Shown piece after piece: positions 44,329 to 54,002 of a DNA stretch of 64,000 bases. This stretch comes from Bacteroidota bacterium (GTDB lineage Bacteria; Bacteroidota; Bacteroidia; Cytophagales; Cyclobacteriaceae): positions 1-64,000 of the forward strand of contig JAJRQT010000166.1 in the NCBI GenBank assembly GCA_024280115.1, in the 5' to 3' direction. A program made the translations under genes and the position numbers. The notes under the pieces are model-generated. The model ran no database searches. It worked only from the letters and a program-made list of their open reading frames with translations, and was not told the origin of the DNA. Within the stretch, counting starts at the first letter, position 1. The number at the start of each line of letters is the position of its first letter.

Positions 44329-45687
44329 CTATTTCATCGCCATTTTTATTGAGCTAACTATATTTGAAAGACCACTACTAATCGCTTTTTCACAAAGCTC
44401 TGAGTCGTTCAGAAATCTTTTTCTTGCAGTAAATAAACTTTGATCAGGTGTCGTTAAAGCAGCACCAACTGATGCAAGTATTTTCAACACTTCACTACTT
44501 GAACTTGACGCAACTGGATTGGTTAGAGATAACCTTGATGGATCACCACTATAATAAGCGTATTTGATATTGTCTGCATAACTACATGCATTATAATCAT
44601 CATTTAGCTTGGTTCCAGAATTCGCATCAACGATGGAATAGCTTATTCCTAATGAAACACTTAAATTACCTTGATATAAAGTAAAACTGGTTGGTCTACT
44701 TGAAACGCTTCCATTATTACTTTTAGTAACGTAAAACGCTTCTATTTTTTCTTTATTTAAATCTCCACCGCTCTTCTGAAAATTCCTAATCTCTCCCATA
44801 ATGACAAAATCTGCACCTTGTCCTTTTGCGTAAGAAATTGCTTCTGATCGGGAACGCTTAACAATTGAGTTACTTTTTATTGTTAAGAATGGATCTGATT
44901 GCCTTCGCAATCTTGTTGATATATCTGAATGTAATACCCTTGTAACATTATTCATTCGGGTTGAATTTTTAAATCCTAAAATTAGGACGGTTTTATTCCC
45001 TAGTCTTACGGCCTCTTGTTTAAGAGATGAAGCATCTCTAAAAGATGGCATCACCTTTAAACAATCATTGAGATATCCATAGGCAGCTCTATAGTTTTTC
45101 TGGCTCAAATTAACCTTGGCTTTCAAATATAGTCGTTGAGCTGCTTCATAATTTTTTCCATCCTTTGCCTTTTTGAGATTTCCTTGAACCTCCTTATATC
45201 TGGGATTATAATAAATACAACTTTCCAATTCATTGATTGCTGCTTCATACTTTTTCTCATCAATTAAGGAAACACCCTTTAAGTAATGTTTTTCTGATAG
45301 TTGATCTCGTATTTTTTCGAACTGATCCCTGTTTTCTTTAGGAGTAGTCATTACGACATTTACCACACTCGCTCTCGCTAAGATTTTCTCGATTTCTCTA
45401 TATTGATTATAAGCACCTTTTAAATCATTTCTTTTTACTAAATTCTCAAAATTTTGAAGATCGCTTTCAATCCTCCGTTCTCCCAGTCTTTTTAAACCAA
45501 GCAATGCTTTTACATTATCAGGTTCTGACTCAAGTGCAGATAAATACAATCCAGCAGCTTCCTTAGTATCTCCACTCCTTTCACTCTTCTGTGCTGCTTT
45601 AGTTAATTGGTGGGATACCGAGCAAGCTACCAATAAACTAAAGGCACAAATAACGACAATTAAATTTTTAGCATTTCTCATAATCAT
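44329..45687 (-). CDS. TPR lipoprotein with CsgG-like domain
   Basis: This 452-aa protein has signal and lipobox LLVACS (Cys22). TPR-like helices occupy about 30-225 (GDTKEAAGLYLSALESEPDN, KKYEAAINELESCIYYNPRY, KNYRAAYGYLNDCLKVMPSF). A CsgG-like alpha-beta domain follows from about 230 (KTVLILGFKNSTRMNN, ISYAKGQGADFVIMGEIRNF). CsgG-type domains form outer-membrane secretion pores or lipoprotein rings; a pore here is inference. The start codon overlaps the stop of the upstream gene (ATGA), so the two are translationally coupled. Confidence 0.8.
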   Translation of the reverse strand: MIMRNAKNLIVVICAFSLLVACSVSHQLTKAAQKSERSGDTKEAAGLYLSALESEPDNVKALLGLKRLGERRIESDLQNFENLVKRNDLKGAYNQYREIEKILARASVVNVVMTTPKENRDQFEKIRDQLSEKHYLKGVSLIDEKKYEAAINELESCIYYNPRYKEVQGNLKKAKDGKNYEAAQRLYLKAKVNLSQKNYRAAYGYLNDCLKVMPSFRDASSLKQEAVRLGNKTVLILGFKNSTRMNNVTRVLHSDISTRLRRQSDPFLTIKSNSIVKRSRSEAISYAKGQGADFVIMGEIRNFQKSGGDLNKEKIEAFYVTKSNNGSVSSRPTSFTLYQGNLSVSLGISYSIVDANSGTKLNDDYNACSYADNIKYAYYSGDPSRLSLTNPVASSSSSEVLKILASVGAALTTPDQSLFTARKRFLNDSELCEKAISSGLSNIVSSIKMAMK

Positions 45688-46751
45688 GAATCTATTAAAT
45701 TATCACTTAGTATTTCTGCAGCTTTCATCATAGCTTGTTCATCTGACATCGGATCCTTCAGGGTCTCAATACCATCCATAACTCCAATCAATTGATCAAA
45801 ATCCCCTGTTGATGTATAAATTGCTTCACTTATTGAACACATTTCATTATTGCCACTTTTTATAATTTTCATATCATTTAATATGTAGTCCGAGTCCTTG
45901 TAGATAACAACGTAAGTTAGGGTCTCAACCGGATTCTCAGCGATACTAGTTCCCCGTAGGAAGGGAGCATTATCGTTGATCCAATCCTTTGAATAATCTT
46001 CAAAAGTTACAACTTGCCCTCTGGAATTTTTTATTGTTAAATTTGCAGCCACAAATTTCAAAGATTGATATGTCAATTCTTTCTTATCAAATTTGTTAAG
46101 TTGAATAGCCGTACTAAGAACTGCAACAATAATTTCCTCTTTATCATATTGACCAGATGACAGATTTGACCCCACTTTATTTATTTTTTTAATCATTTTA
46201 TTTCCAGTCATTTGTTCAACTACGTTGAGGCTATTAAGCAATGTCTCACCTATTCTTTTGTCATATTCCTTAAATATATTTAACACTGATTCTCCAACCT
46301 TTACGTCATATTTCCTAATCAATTGCTCTACCCGAATTGCATTATCATCTACATAAACTAGTGTCTCTGCGTAAATCCTACCAGCATCTTTACCATGGGT
46401 ATCAATAATATTGTTTATGGAATTGGTTATCTCTTGCCCATGTTTTTGCAATGCACTTTCAAGTGAATTTGAGTTTATGTATCCTGCGAGTTTTCCCGTA
46501 ACGCTATTAACAGAGCTTGTTGACCTCCTATAATCTACTTTGGATATTTGATCAGCTGCTTGGTTGTATAAATCCTGTGAATACCTATGGGCTCTATTTA
46601 AGGCTCGATTGGTGTAATCTTGATAATCATTTTTAAAATTATTTAAGTCATATTTTTGTGCATAAGATGATATATATAAGGTGTGAAAAACAATTAGTAA
46701 AATTGTCTTTTTTGTTGTTATGATCGTTTTTGAAAGAATTGCAAGTTTCAT
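45684..46751 (-). CDS. Hypothetical secreted helical protein coupled to the CsgG-like gene
   Basis: This 355-aa protein has an N-terminal signal (to about residue 31, ISSYAQ) and a long, mostly helical body with NINNIIDTHGKDAGRIYAE and related segments, then an alpha-beta end with FVAANLTIKNSRGQVVTF and ETLTYVVIYKDSDYIL. No family was recognised. It overlaps the CsgG-like gene by 4 bases, so the products probably act together in the envelope. Confidence 0.78.
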   Translation of the reverse strand: MKLAILSKTIITTKKTILLIVFHTLYISSYAQKYDLNNFKNDYQDYTNRALNRAHRYSQDLYNQAADQISKVDYRRSTSSVNSVTGKLAGYINSNSLESALQKHGQEITNSINNIIDTHGKDAGRIYAETLVYVDDNAIRVEQLIRKYDVKVGESVLNIFKEYDKRIGETLLNSLNVVEQMTGNKMIKKINKVGSNLSSGQYDKEEIIVAVLSTAIQLNKFDKKELTYQSLKFVAANLTIKNSRGQVVTFEDYSKDWINDNAPFLRGTSIAENPVETLTYVVIYKDSDYILNDMKIIKSGNNEMCSISEAIYTSTGDFDQLIGVMDGIETLKDPMSDEQAMMKAAEILSDNLIDS

Positions 46752-46793
46752 CTTATTAAATTTTCTGAATAAATAGGATAAATCACAAAATTT

Positions 46794-47192
46794 CTAATTT
46801 ACTTTTTCCATAGTAAAACTCATTTCTTCTTTTAAAATTTTTGTAACAGAAAAGGTTTCTTGCGTACATTTCCCGGTTATAATATCTTCCGTTCTATTTC
46901 CTCTTAAAATTATAGATCCAATAGCTCCAGGAACTTCAATATTCAAACTAGTTTCAGAAGTAAGTTCAGCTTTTGTGTCAAAATCTATAGGGCCTTCAAG
47001 TAATATTCTATAATTATTATTATCAGCAGAACCAAAAAAAGTTAAGGTGCATTTTCTGTTAGAATAACTTCTGCCATTAAAGTCCGTGTAATTTGCCTCC
47101 CCGACGTAAGCTCCTACCCAACCATTTTCTTTTTCCTCTTCACAACCAAATAGGATACTTGTGATGATAAAAATTAATACATTCTTTTTCAT
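46794..47192 (-). CDS. Small hypothetical lipoprotein
   Basis: This 132-aa protein has lipobox ILFGC (Cys17) followed by an acidic EEEKENG. A beta-rich body (WVGAYVGEANYTDFNGRSYS, CTLTFFGSADNNNYRILLEG, GSIILRGNRTEDIITG) suggests a lipocalin-like barrel of the kind in many Bacteroidota lipoproteins. No named family. It precedes the coupled pair at 45684-46751 by 42 bases. Confidence 0.8.
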   Translation of the reverse strand: MKKNVLIFIITSILFGCEEEKENGWVGAYVGEANYTDFNGRSYSNRKCTLTFFGSADNNNYRILLEGPIDFDTKAELTSETSLNIEVPGAIGSIILRGNRTEDIITGKCTQETFSVTKILKEEMSFTMEKVN

Positions 47193-47251
47193 AGGATTAA
47201 TATTATATTTTCAAAAAAAAGAGCTCTTCATCCTGAATTAAATTTTTTTCA

Positions 47252-49174
47252 CTATTTTCTCAAATGTTCAAACTGACCGATATCTATCCTATTTCTCGAT
47301 TTCGAGTTTAAATCAAGCCCTAAACTTTTACTTGATTTATTTGGTTCCATAACAATCTCATTTGAGCTTATTCGTCCATTGTTTTGATTATCATATATAC
47401 CTTCACTTACATGTGCTCGTAGCATTATATTGTCATCGAAAAAATACAGATTGATATCATTAAATGCTCCGTATAGTAAAGAAGTACCTTTTTTTTGCCC
47501 GGTATCCTGAACATCCAATTGGATGGCTATCTTCTTTGTACTTTTATTTTCAATCACTACAAAAAAATATGTGCTATTAATAATTGCATTTACGTCATAA
47601 TATTTAATTTTCTCTCCCCCTGATGTTTTTAAATTAGCTTTCAAAATTTGTGCAGATCCTGTCGGATATTTAACTCCATCAGACACTGTATAGGATGTAT
47701 ATAGCTTAATATCAAATGTAGCATTTGCTTCGGTTAAAGAATGAAAGTAAACTTTTACTTGATTTAGATTAGTTACTTGAAATGAAGAAGGATTCTTAAA
47801 TTGTACAGTAAACTGATCCCCTACATCTATACTATTTACGTTGCCTTCATCACTTCCATCATCATAATATAGCCAAGTTTCTGGAATGCTTAGCGTATTA
47901 AAATTTGTTTCATCTCCATATCCTATCCCCTTGGAGTTTTTGGCAAAAGCACGCACATAGTATTTTGTTGATGGCTTTAATTCAACAATATTTACATTAA
48001 ATTGATTACTTCCTGTATTGGCTAATTTTTTATTATTGTTCACGCTGGGATTTTGCGTCTCACTCCAAACAAATCCTTTTTCAACTATTTCAGATCCACC
48101 GTTATCTAAAACAGAACTTTCCATCGTAGAGCTGGTTACAGCTATGTCCTTTATATTAACTTCAGATAAAATCGGTGTTCCAATTTTAGTTTTAAATTCG
48201 ATTTCATTTCCGTATGAAGTACCAGCATCGTTGGTTGCATAAGCTCTGGTAAAATAAGTGGTGTTAGGAATTAGATTTTCCATCAAGCTAGCATACTCAT
48301 TTGTTCCATTGCCATCCTGAGTTTTATAATTTTTTAATGTTGGTTTGGAACTTGTATTCCAAACTACCCCCTTTTCTATAATTTGTGCACCCCCATCTGA
48401 AGTTATAATGCCTCCAGACTCAGCGCTTCTATCCAAAATATTTGTTGCATTTATTGTTTCAATTTTAGGTTTAATTGCAGGGATATTAAAAGATAATTCT
48501 TGACCATATCCCACTCCTTTTCCATTCTTGGCATAAGCCCGGATATAATATGTTTTACCATATTCTAAATTTGAAAGATTTAAAGAAAAATCTCCTGTTT
48601 TTGTTTCACTATTAAGGGTGTTATCGGCTATTGAAGGGTTGGAACTTTCGCTCCAGCAAATTCCAGTAGTGTTTATAGGGTCACCACCATCTGAAATTAT
48701 TGAGCATATAATATCTACAGACATCTTTTCATAATTGACTTCAGAAATCGATTTTGTTTGAATTTCAGGCAGTAGAGCTTCGATAGAGATCTTAATTTCA
48801 CTATTTGCTACATCATTTTTATCATCCATAGCAATTGCTTTAATAGTATAGTTGCCTGGAGCGTAATTTTTTGTATCAATAGTCAATGTATAAGGTGAAC
48901 TGCTAAATTTTTTTATTTCCACATTATTGATTAATAGGCTGACACTTTTTATGGACCCATCTTTATCTGCTGCTGAAATGCTTATAGTGAATTGTGATCC
49001 AAAGGGAATAGCATCATTATTATTCGGGGAAATTATCTTGCATGTTGGAAATTGATTTGGCGGTTCTGATTCTTCTTTTTGACAACTATTAATAAAAGTA
49101 ATAATGCAAATGCAGACGATTAACAATATGGATCTATAGATAATAAAAATCGATTTTTCGTTGTTAGTTTTCAT
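47252..49174 (-). CDS. Multi-domain surface lipoprotein with Ig/FN3-like repeats
   Basis: This 640-aa protein has a signal with lipobox-like FINSCQKEE (Cys31). An Ig-like PKD/cadherin-type domain (about 42-130, IISPNNNDAIPFGSQF) is followed by three similar ~95-residue modules with SDGGDPINTTGICWSE, SDGGAQIIEKGVVWNT and DNGGSEIVEKGFVWSE, each ending YYIRAYAKN-like and SYGNE-like. A C-terminal region (about 430-600, YYDDGSDEGNV) looks like a beta-sandwich. The role is probably adhesive or carbohydrate-binding. It is the first gene of the secreted run downstream of the sensor system. Confidence 0.85.
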   Translation of the reverse strand: MKTNNEKSIFIIYRSILLIVCICIITFINSCQKEESEPPNQFPTCKIISPNNNDAIPFGSQFTISISAADKDGSIKSVSLLINNVEIKKFSSSPYTLTIDTKNYAPGNYTIKAIAMDDKNDVANSEIKISIEALLPEIQTKSISEVNYEKMSVDIICSIISDGGDPINTTGICWSESSNPSIADNTLNSETKTGDFSLNLSNLEYGKTYYIRAYAKNGKGVGYGQELSFNIPAIKPKIETINATNILDRSAESGGIITSDGGAQIIEKGVVWNTSSKPTLKNYKTQDGNGTNEYASLMENLIPNTTYFTRAYATNDAGTSYGNEIEFKTKIGTPILSEVNIKDIAVTSSTMESSVLDNGGSEIVEKGFVWSETQNPSVNNNKKLANTGSNQFNVNIVELKPSTKYYVRAFAKNSKGIGYGDETNFNTLSIPETWLYYDDGSDEGNVNSIDVGDQFTVQFKNPSSFQVTNLNQVKVYFHSLTEANATFDIKLYTSYTVSDGVKYPTGSAQILKANLKTSGGEKIKYYDVNAIINSTYFFVVIENKSTKKIAIQLDVQDTGQKKGTSLLYGAFNDINLYFFDDNIMLRAHVSEGIYDNQNNGRISSNEIVMEPNKSSKSLGLDLNSKSRNRIDIGQFEHLRK

Positions 49175-49642
49175 GATTATAAAAAATTATATGTTTAAAA
49201 AATTGAGCTTGATTTGAATCAAAATAATACTTAAAACTCATAAATTATTTTGAGTTTAATACCATCAAATTGACTTACTTATCCAATGACAGGTTATTCA
49301 GGACGAACTGTAGGAATCAGTTATCGAGCGAAAATGGGAATTGTTGTTTTTTCTACCTTTTCCAATAGAAAGTAGGGTGTTAGCAATCATGTCTTGTCGG
49401 CATGCAGGGATTTTGCAATAGCAATACCCACCCATATCCCAGAGAATTTGTCGAAAGACCAGGCTGTTGCTTTTGCTGGTTTTTTCTGGGCTTTATTTTT
49501 ATTTGATAAAAGCAGACAGGCCCCCTGTCTTGCTCGGCAGACAGGCGGAACGGCGTCCGGGAACTATCGATGAGCAGCAGACCTCATAATATCAATAAAA
49601 TCAGGAAGGATAGCGGAAGGGTAAGCCGGGGGGATCTTATTC
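49175..49642. other. Intergenic region with GC-rich patch
   Basis: This 468-bp gap lies between the response regulator and the surface lipoprotein gene. It contains a GC-rich patch near 49504-49562 with a short inverted repeat (GACAGG/CCTGTC). A minus-strand open frame ending at 49387 (translation with KPAKATAWSFDKFSGIWVGI) may be a remnant or chance. No intact gene. Confidence 0.4.
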
Positions 49643-50365
49643 CTATAGCATATCTTCCAATTCCTTTATCTTTTTTCCGGAAATATGAAATTCGTATTCA
49701 CGTCGAAATGCTTTTACAAGACAACTTTTCTCTCCCTTATTAACTGACACAAGAAAAATGGTATTAATGATAACTGACCTGTTCAAACGGAAAAATGAAC
49801 CTGGGGTCAGTTTCGTTTCAATTACACCCAAATTCATCGACGTGGTAATCGAGCTAACATTTTTGAAATTGATAATTGTATAATTTCTGTCTGCTTTACA
49901 AAAAACAATTTCATTTGTATTGATTAATGAATATCCTGTTCGGGTAGGGATTTTTAGTTTTTCATTTTTGGATACTTCATTATTTGCAGTGAAATTATTT
50001 TCTGACAATAATCTTAAGATTAATGTCTCCAGTTCATCGAGGTCAACTGGTTTTAAAAGATAGTCAAATGCAGCTTTTTTAATGGCGTCAATAGCGTATT
50101 GCATGTGGGCAGTGACAAATACAATTTTACCAGTGAAATGAAATTTTCTATATTCATCTACCATCTCCAGGCCATTTGTTTCACCCATTTGAATATCCTG
50201 AAATATTATGTCGGGTTTCAAATCGATCATCTTCTCAATAGCTTCATTTTTGTGTTGGGCTTTTCCGATTACCTCAATTCTTTTTTTATTTATCAATAAA
50301 CATTCAAGCAATTCCATGGCGTCAGGCTCATCATCGACCAGTAATATTTTCAGGTTATTGTTCAT
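49643..50365 (-). CDS. LytTR-family response regulator
   Basis: This 240-aa protein has an N-terminal receiver domain with acidic pocket D11-D12, phosphorylation site D57 (IIFQDIQMG), T at VTAH and Lys at LLKPVD. A C-terminal LytTR DNA-binding domain has TRTGYSLINTNEIVFCKAD, RNYTIINF and FFRLNRSVIIN. It is the cognate partner of the sensor kinase whose gene overlaps it by 4 bases. Targets are unknown; the secreted-protein genes directly downstream are obvious candidates. Confidence 0.95.
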   Translation of the reverse strand: MNNNLKILLVDDEPDAMELLECLLINKKRIEVIGKAQHKNEAIEKMIDLKPDIIFQDIQMGETNGLEMVDEYRKFHFTGKIVFVTAHMQYAIDAIKKAAFDYLLKPVDLDELETLILRLLSENNFTANNEVSKNEKLKIPTRTGYSLINTNEIVFCKADRNYTIINFKNVSSITTSMNLGVIETKLTPGSFFRLNRSVIINTIFLVSVNKGEKSCLVKAFRREYEFHISGKKIKELEDML

Positions 50366-53316
50366 AGGTTAAATTTAAAATTGAGAGGGATATTGATAAT
50401 CACCCTGGTTCCATTAGCATTTCCAACTTCATCCTCAATATCAATGATATTCACATTTATTTTATCAGTATTAAATTTATTTAGTAATTCAAAATAGCTA
50501 TCAAATATTTTAGTTCCCCGACCAAGAGATGTATCCTTATTTTTTTCCAATCCGGATATTTTTCTACCAACACCATTATCCATTATTTCGATTACTAAAT
50601 TTTCATTTTTCAGTTTCAAACTAATTTCTAAATTACCACCATTTTGTAAAGGAAGAAGTCCATGCTTTATGGCGTTTTCTACATAGATCTGAATGATCAT
50701 TTTAGGGATATACCAATCTGTATTGATTTTTTTATCCATATCTATGGAATAAATAAATCGGTCTTTAAACCTCATTATTTCGATATCCAAATAGTCGGTT
50801 ACAAATGACAGCTCTTCTTTTATTGTTCTGGTTGTTCGATCAGAATTTTCAAATGCTGTACGGATCAATTTTGAAAACTTTGTGAAATAGTGATAGGCTT
50901 CATCACGGTTTTCTTTATACACCATAGTAGCTATGGAGTTAATGGCATTAAATGTAAAATGTGGGTCAATGAGACCCTTAAGGGCGTTGAATTGAATTTT
51001 TGCGATTCTTTTCTCATTCTGTTGTGTATTAGCCAATTTGCGCTTTTTGTTGTCAGAAAATAAATACCCAATTCCTGCAGCAAGAAAAATTACTACAGCC
51101 AGACCTCCGAGTTTTACCGACAATAACTCGTGCCATGCAGGTTTTATTATCAAATTGATACTCGCTATAGTATCAGTCCAAATTCCATCATAATTTGCCG
51201 CTTTTATTTTAAATGTATAATTACCCTGAGGAAGATTTGTATAAGTCCTGTATCTTTCTTTGGATATAGCAGACCACCCATTATCGTACCCTTTAAGCAT
51301 GGTTTGATATACAACTCCTGTTGGTGCTGAAAGACTGATCCCGTGGTAGTCAAATCGAATATCATTTTCTAAAGGGCCAAAAGAACATGTGTCATTATTA
51401 TTAATCATATTCAAAGCAGATTTCCATTCCATATTATCTGACATGGTACTCACACTTTTTATATACACTCTTGGGGGATTTGGATTGGACAATAACTCAT
51501 CCGTATCTATTTTCACTACCCTATCCGATCGGCAGATCCAGGAATTCTCATCGTTGTCTTTAGAAGAAGAGTTGTGCTTGATATCCGTCCCTAAAAATCC
51601 ATTCTGATTATTAAAGAAACGTACAGATTCTTCATCGGAAGTATAGAATTTCTCTAAATTTAATAATCCAATTCCTTTAATTGAACCGATGAGTAATTCA
51701 CCGGATTTTGCAATATTGAGCACACCAACTTGCCCATCTATTATCTCAGCACCAATACGTCTCAGTTTATTATAGTTGTAATAATACAAACCGTCATTGC
51801 TGCCGAGCCAAAGATTTCCACGGAAATCCTTTAGCATACAAATAGCACCAATATCTACGCTGTCTTTGTCATCTGGTAGATTTCTCCAATTGCCATCTTC
51901 TTGGATGCTGATGCCTAAATTGCCACTTATCCACAGTCGTTCATATTTATCCTTTAAAATGGAAGTGACCAAACCGGTATTTTCTTTTTTGCCCCTTCCA
52001 TCTAAATACTTAATTTTTTTATTTTGGTCTATTTCAATAATTCCATTCCGAGCGGACGAAAAGTAAAGTTTATCATTTTCTCTGTCTTCATGGATATAGA
52101 CAATTGTTTCACGTTTTCCATAATAATACCAATCGAATTTATTACCATCATATTTGATCACCCCTCGATAGGCAGAAAATAATAAATCTCCATTTTTTGC
52201 TTTTATCCCACCCGAATAAAAATATTGAAATCCACCGAACTTAAATAGATGATCTACAGGATAATCCGTGAAATCTAAGCCGTCAAATTTCTTTAATCCG
52301 TAAAGAAAGGAGCCGAACCAGTAATTGTCATTGTTGTCTTGAAGTACCGTCCATGTATAAAAATTATCACCAGAGTTTGCAAGGTAGTTTTGAAACCCTT
52401 TAGTAATTAATCGCCAAACACCAGCCTCTGTACCTACCCATAAGTTTGATTCATCATCGGCAAAGATTGTGGTTATATGGCTGAATTTTTTATGGTACTT
52501 TGTGATATTTTTCCCATCATAGTGAGATATATATGATTGCGACCCTTGATCAACCAAATAAATGTCATCACCTGAATTGATATATTTTACATTAAAACCT
52601 TTTATATAAACTATTGGGTTAAATACTTTTTTTTCATAAACGAATATGCTATCACTGGTGATCCCATAAAGTTTTCCATCGTTTCCAAGAGATGGTATTA
52701 AATTTTGCCTCCTTTTCTCAATCAGGCTAATACTTTTTCCATTCCATGAAAATGTTCTTTTTTCAGAAGTATTAAATAATAATTTACCTAGAGATCTGCG
52801 GCTGCCACCTAAGTATAATTTTTCTCCTTCATTCAAAAAATTATATACTGGATGATCGACAACTTTTTTTCCATCAACCACATTTAATAAATCTTTATTT
52901 CCACCTTGTACCCATAATCCATTTTGGCTATCAATCTGCATTCCAGTTAGATATTGACCCTTAAAAATTGGAATAGAACTCAACTTACCATCTTTCAGGA
53001 TATTAACCCCATACCTTGTGCCAATGTAAAATACCCCTGAACTATCTTCATAAAGATATATTACGAAATCAGCATCCAGACCATCTTTAATTGAATAATT
53101 TTCAAATTCGATACCATCAAATCTGCTTAGACCTCCTTTGGTACAAATCCATAAATATCCCTTGGAATCCTGGTAAAAATTAAAAATCTGAGACTGGGGT
53201 AAACCTTGGGAGACGGAATAATGCATCCAGCTATATTCCTGGCCTGTAACCTTAGAACAGTTAATAAAAAATGTCACGAGGCTAAGTATAATAAAAAATG
53301 AAGGTTGCCTAACCAT
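50362..53316 (-). CDS. Two-component sensor with ReG_prop beta-propeller, Y_Y_Y domain and LytS-type kinase
   Basis: This 984-aa sensor has a signal or anchor at 1-25, a periplasmic seven-bladed-type propeller array (about 30-640) with repeated SKGYLWICTKGGLSRFDG-like units, a Y_Y_Y domain (about 660-735, SAPTGVVYQTMLKGYDNGWS), a TM (about 747-767), and a His_kinase domain with H786 in DPHFTFNAINS, an N-box VENAIKHG and DNGVG. This is the Bacteroidota propeller-sensor layout, here with a LytS-type kinase rather than the hybrid kinase of polysaccharide systems. The ligand is not known. Confidence 0.95.
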   Translation of the reverse strand: MVRQPSFFIILSLVTFFINCSKVTGQEYSWMHYSVSQGLPQSQIFNFYQDSKGYLWICTKGGLSRFDGIEFENYSIKDGLDADFVIYLYEDSSGVFYIGTRYGVNILKDGKLSSIPIFKGQYLTGMQIDSQNGLWVQGGNKDLLNVVDGKKVVDHPVYNFLNEGEKLYLGGSRRSLGKLLFNTSEKRTFSWNGKSISLIEKRRQNLIPSLGNDGKLYGITSDSIFVYEKKVFNPIVYIKGFNVKYINSGDDIYLVDQGSQSYISHYDGKNITKYHKKFSHITTIFADDESNLWVGTEAGVWRLITKGFQNYLANSGDNFYTWTVLQDNNDNYWFGSFLYGLKKFDGLDFTDYPVDHLFKFGGFQYFYSGGIKAKNGDLLFSAYRGVIKYDGNKFDWYYYGKRETIVYIHEDRENDKLYFSSARNGIIEIDQNKKIKYLDGRGKKENTGLVTSILKDKYERLWISGNLGISIQEDGNWRNLPDDKDSVDIGAICMLKDFRGNLWLGSNDGLYYYNYNKLRRIGAEIIDGQVGVLNIAKSGELLIGSIKGIGLLNLEKFYTSDEESVRFFNNQNGFLGTDIKHNSSSKDNDENSWICRSDRVVKIDTDELLSNPNPPRVYIKSVSTMSDNMEWKSALNMINNNDTCSFGPLENDIRFDYHGISLSAPTGVVYQTMLKGYDNGWSAISKERYRTYTNLPQGNYTFKIKAANYDGIWTDTIASINLIIKPAWHELLSVKLGGLAVVIFLAAGIGYLFSDNKKRKLANTQQNEKRIAKIQFNALKGLIDPHFTFNAINSIATMVYKENRDEAYHYFTKFSKLIRTAFENSDRTTRTIKEELSFVTDYLDIEIMRFKDRFIYSIDMDKKINTDWYIPKMIIQIYVENAIKHGLLPLQNGGNLEISLKLKNENLVIEIMDNGVGRKISGLEKNKDTSLGRGTKIFDSYFELLNKFNTDKINVNIIDIEDEVGNANGTRVIINIPLNFKFNL

Positions 53317-53345
53317 TCCTGAAAGAGTGATTAAAAAGTATTCGT

Positions 53346-53375
53346 CAAAAGTAAACTGTTTGATTTATATGCAAT
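53346..53375 (-). promoter_or_regulatory. Promoter of the sensor-regulator operon
   Basis: On the minus strand, TACTTTTG (53353-53346) is an exact TAnnTTTG box, with TTG (53374-53372) 18 bases upstream. It lies about 30 bases before the kinase start. Confidence 0.6.
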
Positions 53376-53440
53376 TACGTACAGAAAGTGTTAAGATTCA
53401 ATAAATAAGGATAAAAAGTCATTACATTGTTCAGTGCACA

Positions 53441-53911
53441 TCAACGATTCTCATCACTCTTCCAATTCGCGCCATAGATGATCCTTCTTGCATTGGCCTT
53501 TCTCAATTCCTGTGTGACATCTGTGATAATTCCCATTGGCACCTCTTCATCTGCCTTGAGCAGCACAATGATTTGATCCCGGTTATAGGTTGGTAATTTG
53601 TCTTTTTCCATCATAATAAAAGGCACAATATCCTTTATCTCAATTAGTTTTCCATCGGCTTCAATTCTTGGTTCAGTCCCAAATTTTTCAACTTCCTTCG
53701 GTATCCCTATAGAAATCTGTGTAATCAAAGATTTCTTTTCGATTTGCTTGATTTGCTCAGCAGTTGGGATTTTATATTTTAAATTCTCATCTGATTTCCT
53801 GAGAACGGTTGTTACCATAAAGAAAAAAAGCAACATAAAAATGATATCTGGCAGTGCTGCAGTAGATATTGTGGCCTCATGGTTGGAGTTCTTTGATTTA
53901 AATATTTTCAT
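53441..53911 (-). CDS. exbD: ExbD/TolR-family proton-channel subunit
   Basis: This 156-aa protein has a short cytoplasmic N-terminus (KIFKSKNSNHEATISTAALPD), one TM (about 22-40, IIFMLLFFFMVTTVL) with conserved Asp at the TM entrance (ALPDIIF), and a periplasmic domain ending RKANARRIIYGANWK. ExbD works with ExbB (TolQ/MotA-type) to energise TonB-dependent transport; no exbB is in the window. It starts 2 bases after the shifted-frame end of the upstream exbD, supporting an operon. Confidence 0.93.
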   Translation of the reverse strand: MKIFKSKNSNHEATISTAALPDIIFMLLFFFMVTTVLRKSDENLKYKIPTAEQIKQIEKKSLITQISIGIPKEVEKFGTEPRIEADGKLIEIKDIVPFIMMEKDKLPTYNRDQIIVLLKADEEVPMGIITDVTQELRKANARRIIYGANWKSDENR

Positions 53912-54002
53912 AATCAGTTTATTTTATTTGGTTCGGCAATTGAAATGTTCATTGGGATTCCTTCCCTTGCTCTATCATATTTAGCTTTTTGGTCAACTAT
54001 TT

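Noticed and set aside
49387..49500. Gene remnant upstream of the surface lipoprotein gene
   Set aside because: A minus-strand frame with a protein-like look (AWSFDKFSGIWVGI) lacks a start and any family match; chance is as likely.
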